From: CBDCAS01 sp965214015
GTDB lineage: Bacteria > Pseudomonadota > Gammaproteobacteria > Coxiellales > Coxiellaceae
Reading direction: 5' to 3'
DNA length: 64,000 nt
Assembly (NCBI GenBank): GCA_965214015.1
Contig: CBDCAS010000022.1
Location: forward strand, 310,001 to 374,000
Shown here piece after piece: positions 1 through 7,705 of this stretch. Under the pieces are notes generated by a model. It saw only the letters and a program-made list of their open reading frames with translations. It was not told the origin of the DNA and made no database searches. Each line of letters starts with the position of its first letter. Position 1 is the first letter of the stretch. A program made the translations under genes and the position numbers.

Positions 1-872
1 GAAGCAAGACCATAGCAATATTCATCACCCTTTTTATAGCTTTCTCCTTTAGTCATTAACATCGTATCTGCTTCTGAATAATGATCTAATTTAAAATAAT
101 CTGCGAAAATTATTGATAATTTATTTTCATTTGGTATATCAAAAATGACCTGTGATTCTTTAGGAATTTTAGATAAAAGGAATTTAGTTAAACTTTTTGC
201 ACTTTCAATAGAGTTAGCATATAAAGGACCTATTCTATATCCCTCTATACAAGGTCTAATTAAACCATAACCATTAACTTTTTTATTTTCATCAAAAGAT
301 ATAAAAGCAAATGTTTCTGGTTTTTTTAGTGCACAATTAAAAAAATCATTTCTTGATGATTTCCATAGATTTTGATCATATTCGATCATTTTATTATAGT
401 AAAAATTATCGATTTCTTTAATTTCATCTGATCTTGAAATATCAAATTCTACAGATTTATTCATTTGAAAACGTGAGTTTTTTACATTATCAAAAAAATT
501 ATTTTTTTGATATCTACTTATTTGTTGTGGTACAGAATATAAGGAAATAGAGCTTGTATTTTCTATATTTTTTATGGAATAATCCCACAATTTTTTACCA
601 TAACCTTGACCCCTATATTCTTTTTTCACAATAAATAATCCAATAAAAGCAAAAGATTTTTTATATTGGATAATTGAGATAGATCCAATCATTTCGCCAT
701 TAATATGCAATCCTAAAAAATTTTCTTTTCCCATAGCATAATATGAGTGATAATCGAACTTTCCTGGATTCCATTTTTCTTCTTTTGCCCATGTTAATGC
801 TGTTTCTAAGTCAGTCAAGCTCATTTCCTTAATAGTAATATTTTCACTATGAATAGTATCAGAAATTTTCAT
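1..872 (-). CDS. GNAT N-acetyltransferase with two GNAT-like halves (C-terminus cut by window edge)
   Basis: The gene runs off the left edge; 290 codons are visible from an ATG at 872. I read it directly from the complement. The N-terminal half (about residues 1-150) is a GNAT fold with a clear acetyl-CoA loop, IVKKEYRGQGYGKKLW, near residue 80. The second half (about 155-290) has the look of the C-terminal Acetyltransf_18 type domain of YitH-like proteins (YGLIRPCIEGYRIGPLYA). The family transfers acetyl groups from acetyl-CoA to amines; the substrate here cannot be told. The codons are very A/T-rich, more so than the core genes further right, which fits an accessory gene. No partner gene is visible. 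Confidence 0.8.
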   Translation of the reverse strand, partial: MKISDTIHSENITIKEMSLTDLETALTWAKEEKWNPGKFDYHSYYAMGKENFLGLHINGEMIGSISIIQYKKSFAFIGLFIVKKEYRGQGYGKKLWDYSIKNIENTSSISLYSVPQQISRYQKNNFFDNVKNSRFQMNKSVEFDISRSDEIKEIDNFYYNKMIEYDQNLWKSSRNDFFNCALKKPETFAFISFDENKKVNGYGLIRPCIEGYRIGPLYANSIESAKSLTKFLLSKIPKESQVIFDIPNENKLSIIFADYFKLDHYSEADTMLMTKGESYKKGDEYCYGLA

Positions 873-1217
873 AAATTTTATACCTCAATATCTAAAATTT
901 TGTAAAAAATCTCAAATAGAATTTTTATTGATCTGGATAATAAATAATTTATAGTTTGCTCTTTAATAGAACTGGATTATCTGACTTATTTATAAATTTG
1001 TCTATACTGCTACAAATTTAGCTATATGACTTTTGTGACCTAGCTATGATTGTAAGATTTGAACTAAAATACAAAAGGCATTGCAACGGATTTTAAATCA
1101 ACTGCTAGAGATAAAAAGCAAACTTTTTCCTTGAAGGTATAGAATCTGTAGATTGCCATAACTCTGTTGTTAATATTGATTTATTTAAGTAAAATCACCA
1201 CCGCCTGCCTTAAAGGA
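873..1217. other. Gene-free stretch
   Basis: About 345 bp between the GNAT gene and the histone-like gene. It should hold the promoter of the leftward GNAT gene. I see no convincing coding frame, RNA gene or repeat in it. Confidence 0.5.
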
Positions 1218-1253
1218 GAAGTATCGGTCCACAGTTCTATGGGCCGGTACTTC
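1218..1253 (-). terminator. Stem-loop downstream of the histone-like gene
   Basis: GAAGTATCGGTCC (1218-1230) pairs with GGGCCGGTACTTC (1241-1253) over 13 positions allowing G-U, with a 10-base loop. It lies 22 bp past the stop of the leftward lysine-rich gene. On the minus strand it is followed by CTCCTTTAA rather than a clean U-run, so it may be a weak terminator or a 3' stabilising stem. Confidence 0.5.
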
Positions 1254-1274
1254 TTGAGCAGATATCTCAGTGAG

Positions 1275-1508
1275 TTAAGCTTGAGAGGGTTTGGCAGAGT
1301 GAGTTGCTTTGGTTTTACGCTTTATCACTCGCTTTTTCTGAGTAGAGGCTTTCTTTTTAGCAGATTTCTTGGTTTTTTTGGTGACTTTTTTCTTTGCTAA
1401 TTCTGATTTTTTAGAGAGTTGTTTGATCCGCCGTTCAGTAGCCTTGACTTCCTTGTGTAGTTTTTTCAATTTCACTTTGGATCGGTTCAGTGCTGTTGAG
1501 GTTGCCAT
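1275..1508 (-). CDS. Lysine-rich histone H1-like small basic protein
   Basis: A 77-residue protein made largely of Lys, Ser, Thr and Ala. The first half (KLKKLHKEVKATERRIKQLS) can form an amphipathic or coiled helix; the second half (about residues 35-77) is a low-complexity run of KK, KKT and KKA repeats without hydrophobic core. This is the composition of bacterial histone H1-like proteins that bind and compact DNA, known from Chlamydia and Coxiella among others. The role as nucleoid-associated protein is inferred from composition only. It stands alone, read leftward, with a stem-loop behind it. Confidence 0.6.
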   Translation of the reverse strand: MATSTALNRSKVKLKKLHKEVKATERRIKQLSKKSELAKKKVTKKTKKSAKKKASTQKKRVIKRKTKATHSAKPSQA

Positions 1509-1726
1509 AAAAAGAGTCCTTTCTGTTTGTAAAGAACCTGATCATAGACGAAAAATAAGAAAAAAGACAGAGGTTATTGAATGTGGCTGTATTTTTCATG
1601 GCTTTTCCCCTAAGATGATATGCTTTAAAATAGGGTTTAAGAGCTATTTTGCCAGGCCATTAAAATGCTTCAGTCAATTGACGGTAACAGAGTCTTTTCA
1701 AAGAAAAACCTTAGGAACGAATCATT

Positions 1727-2161
1727 ATGCCAAAAGTGAATGGAATGAATCATGTGACATTTGCTACTTCAAATTTAGAGGATGCGATTGAATTTTATGT
1801 CAATATATTGGGTTTTACTTTGATCGCACATTGGCATACAGGTGCTTATTTATTAATAAATAATTTATGGCTATGTTTAAGCTTTGATAGAAAGACAAAA
1901 ACGCAACCTATGCCAGAATACACCCATTTTGCTTTGAGTGTTGACGCTAAGGAGTTTGAATCGTTAAAAAAAATTATTGTGGCTAAACAGATTCCACTAT
2001 GGAAAGACAATAAGAGCGAAGGAGCCTCACTTTATATTTTAGATCCAGATTATAATAAGTTAGAAATTCATGCCTCTAATTTAAAAAATAGACTGCAATA
2101 TATGCTTGAAAACCCTTATCCAGGTATGAAACTGAATAAAGAGGCTCTGAACGGTGTATAA
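1727..2161 (+). CDS. FosA-like metal-dependent glutathione transferase (VOC fold)
   Basis: A 144-residue single-domain VOC (glyoxalase/bleomycin resistance) protein. Residues line up with FosA: metal ligands H9 (in GMNHVTF), H67 (YTHFAL) and E113 (KLEIH), the NLWLCLS strand, K93 and the SEGAS loop at 97-101, and R122 in NLKNRL, which in FosA contacts fosfomycin. FosA adds glutathione to the epoxide of fosfomycin and inactivates the drug in the cytosol. The match of both metal and substrate residues makes a genuine FosA-type activity plausible, but VOC enzymes diverge, and the natural substrate could be another epoxide. It is monocistronic; the ATG at 1727 is the one that places H9 correctly. 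Confidence 0.8.
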   Translation: MPKVNGMNHVTFATSNLEDAIEFYVNILGFTLIAHWHTGAYLLINNLWLCLSFDRKTKTQPMPEYTHFALSVDAKEFESLKKIIVAKQIPLWKDNKSEGASLYILDPDYNKLEIHASNLKNRLQYMLENPYPGMKLNKEALNGV

Positions 2162-2471
2162 CTTTTTAAATGTGAGAGAATAACGGCGTGCAGTGCATAG
2201 AATGGATACTACTCACTAGGATCTGATTTAATTTTGGATTGCAGATAGACTTGAGCAACAGCATGATTCATAGTTATTTTAACACCCATATTCTGGTAAG
2301 AATACTTTTGCTTTGACAGCTTTCATAGATAAAGCAGCGGTTCTCTAGTTTTACTTAGGGACTCTCAGTAAGAAAACAGATAGTTTCATATCAATGCAAA
2401 AAAGTATTTTAATCATGGTCAAACATAGCCTATATTTAACTGATCACTTCTATAGAATATGGAATGATAAA

Positions 2472-2838
2472 ATGACCTACAGTAGATTAAAAATCGCCTT
2501 ATTATTAAGCTACATAGGGATTGCTTCTGCTTCCGCAGCAATGATTACACCAGCTTTGCCTAATATTCAGCGGGATTATTCCTTATCACAAGGAGCTTTA
2601 GAATGGATTGTGTCTTTATTCCTATTAGGGTATGTCATGGGCCAGTTACTGTATGGGCCTATTGCGAATCGATTTGGTCGATTAGTAGCATTACGAAGTG
2701 GTTTAGTTATCAATCTTAGTGGAATAATATTATGTCTCATTACCACTATATTACCTCATTATTTTTTATTATTGGTTGGTCGCTTCCTGACTGCGTTGGG
2801 TGCTGCCAGTGGTTTATCTTGCACTTTAATGCTCATTA
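2472..2838 (+). pseudogene. MFS drug-efflux transporter, 5' fragment truncated by IS630
   Basis: The frame encodes the first four or so membrane helices of a Bcr/CflA-type 12-TM transporter (MITPALPNIQRDYSLSQG, then LYGPIANRFGR, the A-motif loop, then the GRFLTALGAA helix). It resembles the intact MFS gene at 24638 in the same window over this stretch. Coding stops a few codons into the left end of the IS630 element. I do not find the missing C-terminal two thirds after the right end of the element, so the 3' part has been deleted or lies elsewhere. Start chosen at 2472, where GGAA lies about 8 bp upstream; an in-frame ATG at 2394 is less likely. Confidence 0.75.
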
Positions 2839-3864
2839 TATCGCCATCCTATAGAGTTTAGCGTTCAAGATGAGTATAATGTCGCTCTTTAGGATCAAAA
2901 AATGCCAGCAGCTTATCCACTAGAACTACGGCAACGAGCCGTTTCCCATTATCGAAAAGGTGGGAGTACGCAACTTGAAACAGCTGAACTATTCAAAATT
3001 GGCATAGCGACGTTACGTATTTATTTGCGTCGTGATGAACAAAATGATTTAGCCCCCAAACCTTATCAACGTGGTAGAAAGCCTGTCATATCAGGAAATC
3101 ACCTGCAAAAAATTGAGAGTTGGGTAACGGATAAACCTGATATTCGAGTTAAGCATCTGTGTAAAAAATATAAGCACTATTACAAAAAAACGGTGAGTCA
3201 ATCGATGATGTCTCGCGCTTTAAAAACATTAGCGATAACGCGAAAAAAGAAAAGTCTTTTTGCACAGGAGCAGTTACGTCCGGACGTCGAAAAAAAAGAC
3301 AGGCGCACATAAAAAAATATAAGGACGTTGACCCAGAACGCCTGATTTTTATTGATGAAATGGGGGCTTACCTGAATATGGTGCTCAATTATGCACGTGC
3401 GCCAATCGGACAACGCGTGCATATGCCGAAGCCATTTAATCGTGGTATGAAACTTTCGGTCATTGGTGCAATATCAACAGCACGCGTTGAAGCTTCATTG
3501 TATGGACCATGGGCAACTGATGGCGATATCTTTTATCATTTCATTGCTCACGATTTATGCCCAATATTACAGCCGCATCATATTGTTTTACTTGATAATG
3601 TCGGCTTTCATAAGACTCAGCGTGTACAGGATGCAATACATGCTACAGGTGCGAGTATCGATTTCTTGCCCCCGTACTCACCTGATTTTAATCCCATTGA
3701 AATGGCTTGGTCTTTTGTTAAGAATATTTTACAAGAAATAGAAGCTAGAACTTTGGCGTCGTTTCAAAAGGCACTTAAGTATGCATTAGAAAAAATTACT
3801 GAAAACAAATTGCTTGGATGGTTTCAACATGCTGGTTACCGATCGACTCAATAGGATGGCACTA
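2839..3864 (+). mobile_element. IS630-family insertion sequence with terminal inverted repeats
   Basis: The ends are imperfect inverted repeats: 2837-2856 against 3847-3866 match at 17 of 20 positions, with the core GCCATCCTAT / ATAGGATGGC perfect. TA dinucleotides flank both ends, as expected for IS630/mariner elements, which duplicate TA. The element is about 1.03 kb and carries one transposase in two overlapping frames. It sits inside the MFS gene at 2472. Confidence 0.8.
2902..3854 (+). CDS. IS630-family transposase, two frames joined by -1 frameshift
   Basis: The upstream frame (2902-3312) gives a helix-turn-helix DNA-binding domain (LRQRAVSHYRKGGSTQLETA). The downstream frame gives the DDE catalytic domain: FIDEMG, LLDNVGFH and NPIEMAW hold the three acidic residues. 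The downstream frame has no good start of its own before the first aspartate; its open frame extends back to the run of eight A at 3290-3297, where a -1 slip (reading AAA AGA CAG in place of AAA GAC AGG) fuses the two into one ~317-residue protein. Programmed -1 frameshifting on A-runs is known for several IS families, so this is more likely functional than broken. It acts in cis on the repeats at 2837 and 3866. Confidence 0.85.
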
Positions 3865-4012
3865 TAAGTACAAACTATTTAATTTTCCCAAGAATTTTTT
3901 TATTGATTCAAACTCGATAATGATTTCCAAGAGCAGGTGTTCTGTTGATTCGTGATATTAATAGGGCTATATTGCATGGTCATCATTTTATAAAATTAGG
4001 AATTTTATCCTA

Positions 4013-4180
4013 ATGAAAACTGATACAGTAAGTATTCAAGTCAGCCATGATACAAAAGTGGAAGCAGAATGTATTTTAAATCATCTGGGTTTGTCTTTCT
4101 CTGGTGCTATTAATTTCATGCTAATGCAAGTTGTCGCACAAAAAGCACTACCCTTTGAAGCTTCCCTCTGGAGCACATAG
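4013..4180 (+). CDS. RelB/DinJ-like antitoxin, apparently without toxin
   Basis: A 55-residue protein reading MKTDTVSIQVSHDTKVEAE and onward. It has the usual DinJ/RelB layout: an N-terminal beta strand for a ribbon-helix-helix DNA-binding fold (VSIQVSHDTK), the helix pair LNHLGLSFSGAINFML, and a short C-terminal tail (LPFEASLW) that in the family clamps the toxin. No YafQ/RelE toxin gene follows; the next gene starts 3 bp after the stop and is a LuxR-type regulator. It is therefore an orphan antitoxin, or a small autoregulator co-transcribed with the regulator. Confidence 0.7.
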   Translation: MKTDTVSIQVSHDTKVEAECILNHLGLSFSGAINFMLMQVVAQKALPFEASLWST

Positions 4181-4182
4181 TC

Positions 4183-5031
4183 ATGAATAAAAATGATATT
4201 AATTACAAGGCATTCCAATATGCTTCTGATAAACAGTCTCTTATTGAAACGCTTTGCTCAGACTTATTTTCTCGTACAAAAATCAAAGTATTTGCTTATT
4301 TTAGGTTTTTAAAAAATGGACGATATATATATCTTTGTAATCGTTTAGACTGGGTTTCTTTTTGTTTACAAAATATTCAGAGTAACCAAGGTACAGCATT
4401 AGGAGAAGAAATAAAACATAGTTCTATAAATGATTACTATTGTTACTTATGGCCAATCACGCAAAGTGATTACTTGATGAAGGCACTTTACAATTATAAT
4501 ATATGGAATGGATTAAGTCTTTTTAGAAGGCGAGAAGATTATATTGAATTATGGGGGTTTGCATCAGATAGAAGCGTTGATTCATTGTCTGCTTATTATT
4601 TTAATCATCTTGAATTACTAAAATCATTTGTAGAGGATTTTTCTACTGTTTCAATGGAGCTCTTTTTAAGAGATTCAAAAGACAATTTAGCCATATACAA
4701 AGAATATCAGATTGGTGAAGAAGAGCTAGCAATCAATTATAAAATGAATAAAGAAAGAATAGATCAGTTTATGAAACTCACTGAACCAAAAAAGAAAATA
4801 GCGATTGTTACTGATCGGGGTGAAGAATATCTCACAAAATCAGAACTGTTTTGTATGAATAAACTTATGATGGGATTGAGTGCAAAAGAAATTGCCAGAC
4901 TTATCCCTCGTTCCTACAGAACCATAGAGAAGCATATTGAAAATATGAAAAAGAAATTGGAATGTCGTAATATTCACGATTTAAAGAACACGTATAGAGT
5001 AGGAAAAATATTACCTCTTGATTATAGATAA
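4183..5031 (+). CDS. LuxR-family transcriptional regulator
   Basis: A 282-residue protein. The C-terminal ~60 residues form a LuxR/FixJ helix-turn-helix (LTKSELFCMNKLMMGLSAKEIARL, then RSYRTIEKHIENMKKKL), with the typical recognition helix TIEKHIENM. The N-terminal ~200 residues have no domain I can name; they contain many aromatic residues and could be a ligand-sensing domain of the PAS or autoinducer-binding type. The start follows the orphan antitoxin stop by 3 bp, so the two are probably co-transcribed. No autoinducer synthase is visible nearby. The target genes are unknown. Confidence 0.8.
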   Translation: MNKNDINYKAFQYASDKQSLIETLCSDLFSRTKIKVFAYFRFLKNGRYIYLCNRLDWVSFCLQNIQSNQGTALGEEIKHSSINDYYCYLWPITQSDYLMKALYNYNIWNGLSLFRRREDYIELWGFASDRSVDSLSAYYFNHLELLKSFVEDFSTVSMELFLRDSKDNLAIYKEYQIGEEELAINYKMNKERIDQFMKLTEPKKKIAIVTDRGEEYLTKSELFCMNKLMMGLSAKEIARLIPRSYRTIEKHIENMKKKLECRNIHDLKNTYRVGKILPLDYR

Positions 5032-5110
5032 AAAAGAATATCTGAAGCGATAGATTGAACACGATATTAGTTAGAATACAGAATAGAAATTGAAGCAATA
5101 AGGATATCAA

Positions 5111-5473
5111 ATGAGCATGAAGTTAATAGAAACCCATGAATTAGAAAAGAAATTGGAGGCATTCGATACCATTAGAGATTGGAAGAAATTTCATTTTGAA
5201 AAAGACCTTGCCCTATCTGTAGTTTGTGAAGCGACTGAGTTACTCGAATTATTTCAATGGCTTTCAAAAGAAGAGATAAAAATGTTACGAACTAACGCAT
5301 CTTTTTCAAAAAAAGTGGCTTATGAATTAGCGGATATTGTCATGTATGTGGTTCGTTTAGCGAAGACAATGAAGATTAATTTAGATCAATGTATTGTTGA
5401 AAAGATAGGTATCATTGAACAGAAGTATCCTGTAGAAAAAGTGAAAGGGAGCCATTGCAAAGATTTGACTTAG
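5111..5473 (+). CDS. MazG-like nucleotide pyrophosphohydrolase
   Basis: A 120-residue all-alpha NTP pyrophosphatase of the MazG/RS21-C6 (dCTPase-like) type. The magnesium-binding pattern is present: E40 and E43 in CEATELLELFQW, then E72 and D75 in YELADIVMY. Enzymes of this family hydrolyse non-canonical or excess (d)NTPs to the monophosphate and pyrophosphate in the cytosol. The length fits the single-domain form. It begins 80 bp after the LuxR regulator and may share its transcript. Substrate choice cannot be read from sequence. Confidence 0.8.
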   Translation: MSMKLIETHELEKKLEAFDTIRDWKKFHFEKDLALSVVCEATELLELFQWLSKEEIKMLRTNASFSKKVAYELADIVMYVVRLAKTMKINLDQCIVEKIGIIEQKYPVEKVKGSHCKDLT

Positions 5474-5868
5474 AGGTTCTTCTCTACTATCGCTTCAGTT
5501 CCTTATGAGCGGTAAAAGTGAATAGATACGCTGATCTAATTACTCTATGATTTTTATCAAAAGAAGAGAGTAGTGGTTATTGAGTGGAAATTCTAAGTTT
5601 ACTGTGATGTATTGCTGCTGAGACAATCGAGGAAGTAATTCATGAAATTGAATTGGTTACTCTGTTTTAAATCGAAACTGCCCGAAAATTTGGTGATACT
5701 ATTCCCAAGCTCAGTGTAGTCTCGAAATACAGTGGTCAGTGGTGGGTTCATGTTCCAAAATATTTGCATGCTGCGTTAATACTTCAGGCGAAGTAGGGAA
5801 TGACTTTATTGGCTGTAAGGATCGGCAAACCATTTTTAATGGTTTGTTCCTTAGCAAGGATTTTTTAA
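5474..5868. other. Gene-free stretch with decayed coding remnants
   Basis: About 395 bp. One frame around 5628-5795 reads plausibly (ending SGQWWVHVPKYLHAALILQAK) but is broken by a stop and has no start, so I take it as a relic of a lost gene. I cannot name it. A terminator-like hairpin closes the region. Confidence 0.35.
5848..5866 (+). terminator. Rho-independent terminator
   Basis: TCCTT-AGC-AAGGA followed directly by six T. A second hairpin, AAACCATTTTTAATGGTTT, lies just upstream (about 5827-5845). It would end rightward transcription before the leftward RHH gene. Confidence 0.6.
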
Positions 5869-6174
5869 TTATTGATTTTGGACTGATTCTAAAACGGTGT
5901 GCTTAATTTTCTCAAGACATTCTTTTGCTGAGTTAGAGTCAATGCTGACCTTTTCTGAGTCATAGACACACATCAACACTTGGTTAAGCACATTCATCAG
6001 GCGTAAAAATTGCTGTTTATTGTGAAGGCGATTTTTGGATTCTTGTTCTTCACCCATGAAATAGGAAGCAATGATTTTGCCTGCAGCATGGGATAATGAG
6101 CAGTTATTTTTATCCGCATAATCACGTAATAGTGCTTGGGTGGTGGCATCCAGATAGGCTTGTACTCGTGTCAT
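5869..6174 (-). CDS. Ribbon-helix-helix DNA-binding protein
   Basis: A 101-residue protein starting MTRVQAYLDATTQALLRDYA, typical of an RHH fold with a beta strand (TRVQAYLD) followed by two helices. The rest is helical and polar (NKQQFLRLMNVLNQVLMCVYD). Proteins of this design occur as plasmid or integrative-element accessory factors in conjugation and as autoregulators; no relaxase or transfer gene is visible here. Three related palindromic sites lie directly upstream of its start, which supports autoregulation. Function beyond DNA binding is not known to me. Confidence 0.6.
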   Translation of the reverse strand: MTRVQAYLDATTQALLRDYADKNNCSLSHAAGKIIASYFMGEEQESKNRLHNKQQFLRLMNVLNQVLMCVYDSEKVSIDSNSAKECLEKIKHTVLESVQNQ

Positions 6175-6202
6175 TTTTATTCCTTTTGACCTACTGTTAA
6201 TA

Positions 6203-6301
6203 AACTCATATATAACTTATCTTGTGAGAGTTAGCAACTCGTATACGAGTCATATTTGAAAATTGTTCTAAATCAACAGGTTAATGTAACTCATATGTGA
6301 A
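6203..6301. promoter_or_regulatory. Operator-like cluster upstream of the RHH gene
   Basis: Three copies of an ACTCrTAT motif lie within 100 bp: ACTCATATATAAC (6204-6216), the perfect 14-bp palindrome ACTCGTATACGAGT (6237-6250), and ACTCATATGTGA (6289-6300). RHH repressors bind such short inverted repeats as tandem dimers. The nearest gene is the RHH gene that starts at 6174 and is read leftward, so it is the likely binder. Confidence 0.5.
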
Positions 6302-6514
6302 TCTTCTTGTTTTTTGAAAAATACTTTTTTAGTTAACAATATCAATATTTTCATGAAGTTAGCTTTGCCACCTGGGGTGGCGTATTGTGTGGTTGCTGGA
6401 AAGTAAGAGCGGGTTTGTTATCAGGTGCAAGCTTAATTAAAAATGCTCATTTGAAACCCATTGTGGTTGCAGGGTTCTTGGCCACTTCTTTAAAAGAAGT
6501 AGGCTGATTCAAAT

Positions 6515-6545
6515 TTGACTACTACAATATAATACACTACAATAT
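6515..6545 (+). promoter_or_regulatory. Promoter with direct-repeat operator for higBA
   Basis: TTGACT (6515-6520), a 17-bp spacer and TACAAT (6538-6543) make a good sigma-70 promoter. The decamer ACTACAATAT occurs twice, at 6521-6530 and 6536-6545, with a 15-bp period, inside the promoter. This is the expected place for the antitoxin to repress its own operon. The stretch 6301-6514 before it holds no gene that I can support. Confidence 0.6.
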
Positions 6546-6577
6546 ATTATAGCAGTTACAGTAAGGCACTTACCGAA

Positions 6578-6892
6578 ATGGCATGGAAAATAAAGTACCT
6601 TGATTCTGTTGAGTCATGGTTGAACAGCTTAAATAAACCGCAATTAAAGTCTATTGCTAAAGAGCTAAGGCTAGTTGAGTTATGTGGTAATGAGCTGAGA
6701 TTGCCTCATAGCAAAAGTTTAGGAGGTGGTCTGTTTGAGTTGAGAGAGTGCCGATTTGGCTTACGGATTTATTATTGTTTTGATCAGGAAAGGGTCATTT
6801 TGTTGCTCCATGCTGGAGACAAAAGTAGCCAGAAAAATGACATTAAAATGGCTAAAAATTTGCTGGCTAAAGTAAGGGGAGAGTCGATATGA
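6578..6892 (+). CDS. higB: HigB/RelE-type toxin (Gp49-like)
   Basis: A 104-residue basic protein of the RelE superfamily, phage Gp49/HigB branch: a helical N-terminus (VESWLNSLNKPQLKSIAKELRLVELCG), then the beta sheet LFELRECRFGLRIYYCF and VILLLHAGDKSSQKNDIKMAK. Such toxins cut mRNA on the ribosome. The following gene overlaps it by 4 bp and encodes an XRE antitoxin, so gene order is toxin first, as in higBA systems. Activity is inferred from family and context. Confidence 0.85.
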   Translation: MAWKIKYLDSVESWLNSLNKPQLKSIAKELRLVELCGNELRLPHSKSLGGGLFELRECRFGLRIYYCFDQERVILLLHAGDKSSQKNDIKMAKNLLAKVRGESI

Positions 6893-7191
6893 AAACAAAA
6901 AGCTTTGAAGACCATCTTGCCAGTCGGCTAAGCAAACAAGAGATTGCTGAAATTGAGAAGGCAGCTAAAATTGAACATGAGTCTCTTGAAATGCTACAGC
7001 ACGATGTTTCTAAAGCGGTCATTAACTACATGGCTAAAAACAATGTTGGCTTTAATGATTTAGTTAGAAAGCTTGGAAAGAGTCCAACGCAAGTGTCAAG
7101 GATTATAAAGGGCGAAGCCAATTTAACATTAGCCACTATTGCACAACTTTATGCCTTTATGGGGCAACGAGCGCATATTGTTTCATCTTAG
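6889..7191 (+). CDS. higA: HigA-type XRE antitoxin
   Basis: A 100-residue protein with an N-terminal toxin-binding helix region (about 1-45) and a C-terminal helix-turn-helix (FNDLVRKLGKSPTQVSRIIKG, then LTLATIAQL). The start codon overlaps the toxin stop by 4 bp (ATGA), so expression is coupled. It is expected to neutralise the toxin and to repress the promoter at 6515 through the direct repeats found there. Confidence 0.85.
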   Translation: MKTKSFEDHLASRLSKQEIAEIEKAAKIEHESLEMLQHDVSKAVINYMAKNNVGFNDLVRKLGKSPTQVSRIIKGEANLTLATIAQLYAFMGQRAHIVSS

Positions 7192-7377
7192 CAAAGGGTC
7201 TTGTTTTACCTTTTAGGGATGTTTATGATTTGCCAAGTTGTCAGTAAGTTTGACGATAGTCAAGAGGCACTTTTTGATGAAATTAGAACATTTGAAACTG
7301 ATCAGATATTTACCAGATAGCCATGTATTGGTTACTTCTTTTTTCAAGAAGTGACTTTGGCCTTTATATTTGTGTGT

Positions 7378-7402
7378 ACATATGCCGGATATGTGCTATA
7401 AT
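7378..7402 (+). promoter_or_regulatory. Operator and -10 box of the tacAT operon
   Basis: The inverted repeat ACATAT-gccgg-ATATGT (7378-7394) is followed at once by a perfect -10 hexamer TATAAT (7397-7402). The ribosome site AGGAGG lies at 7414-7419, before the start at 7427. An RHH antitoxin bound at the inverted repeat would block the promoter. Confidence 0.6.
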
Positions 7403-7426
7403 GAAAAACATATAGGAGGTAATGCT

Positions 7427-7699
7427 ATGTCCGCACGAGCATCAAGATTAGATATAAGAACAACACAACAAACAAAAGAAGCGATAGAAAATGCTGCCAA
7501 TTTTTTGGGCATTACAACGTCTGCTTTTGTTGTGGAATGTGCGATGGAAAGAGCAGCTCAGGTGTTAGAACAGGCTCAATCCATTAACCTCAATGCATCA
7601 GAAAGCCGTCGTTTTATTGACCTTTTAGAAAACCCACCAGAACCGAATGAAAACCTAAAGCGTTTGTTTAAGGCCTATGAGAATAAAAGTAAAAAGTAG
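7427..7699 (+). CDS. tacA: TacA-type antitoxin (DUF1778 RHH)
   Basis: Ninety residues starting MSARASRLDIRTTQQTKEAIE, the classic DUF1778 ribbon-helix-helix start, followed by a helix pair and a C-terminal toxin-binding tail (NPPEPNENLKRLFKAY). I chose the ATG at 7427 because the AGGAGG at 7414-7419 fits it with 7 bp spacing; an in-frame start at 7370 would overlap the promoter. It blocks the acetyltransferase toxin encoded 6 bp downstream and represses its own promoter. Confidence 0.85.
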   Translation: MSARASRLDIRTTQQTKEAIENAANFLGITTSAFVVECAMERAAQVLEQAQSINLNASESRRFIDLLENPPEPNENLKRLFKAYENKSKK

Positions 7700-7705
7700 A
7701 GGCAA

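Noticed and set aside
1369..1791. Plus-strand frame of 140 codons across the histone-like and FosA genes
   Set aside because: It is antisense to the lysine-rich gene and out of frame with FosA; Phe-rich because it mirrors Lys codons.
7219..7320. Short frame MFMICQVVSKFDDSQEALFDE after higA
   Set aside because: Thirty-three codons without a ribosome site or recognisable fold; may be a relic, not supported as a gene.
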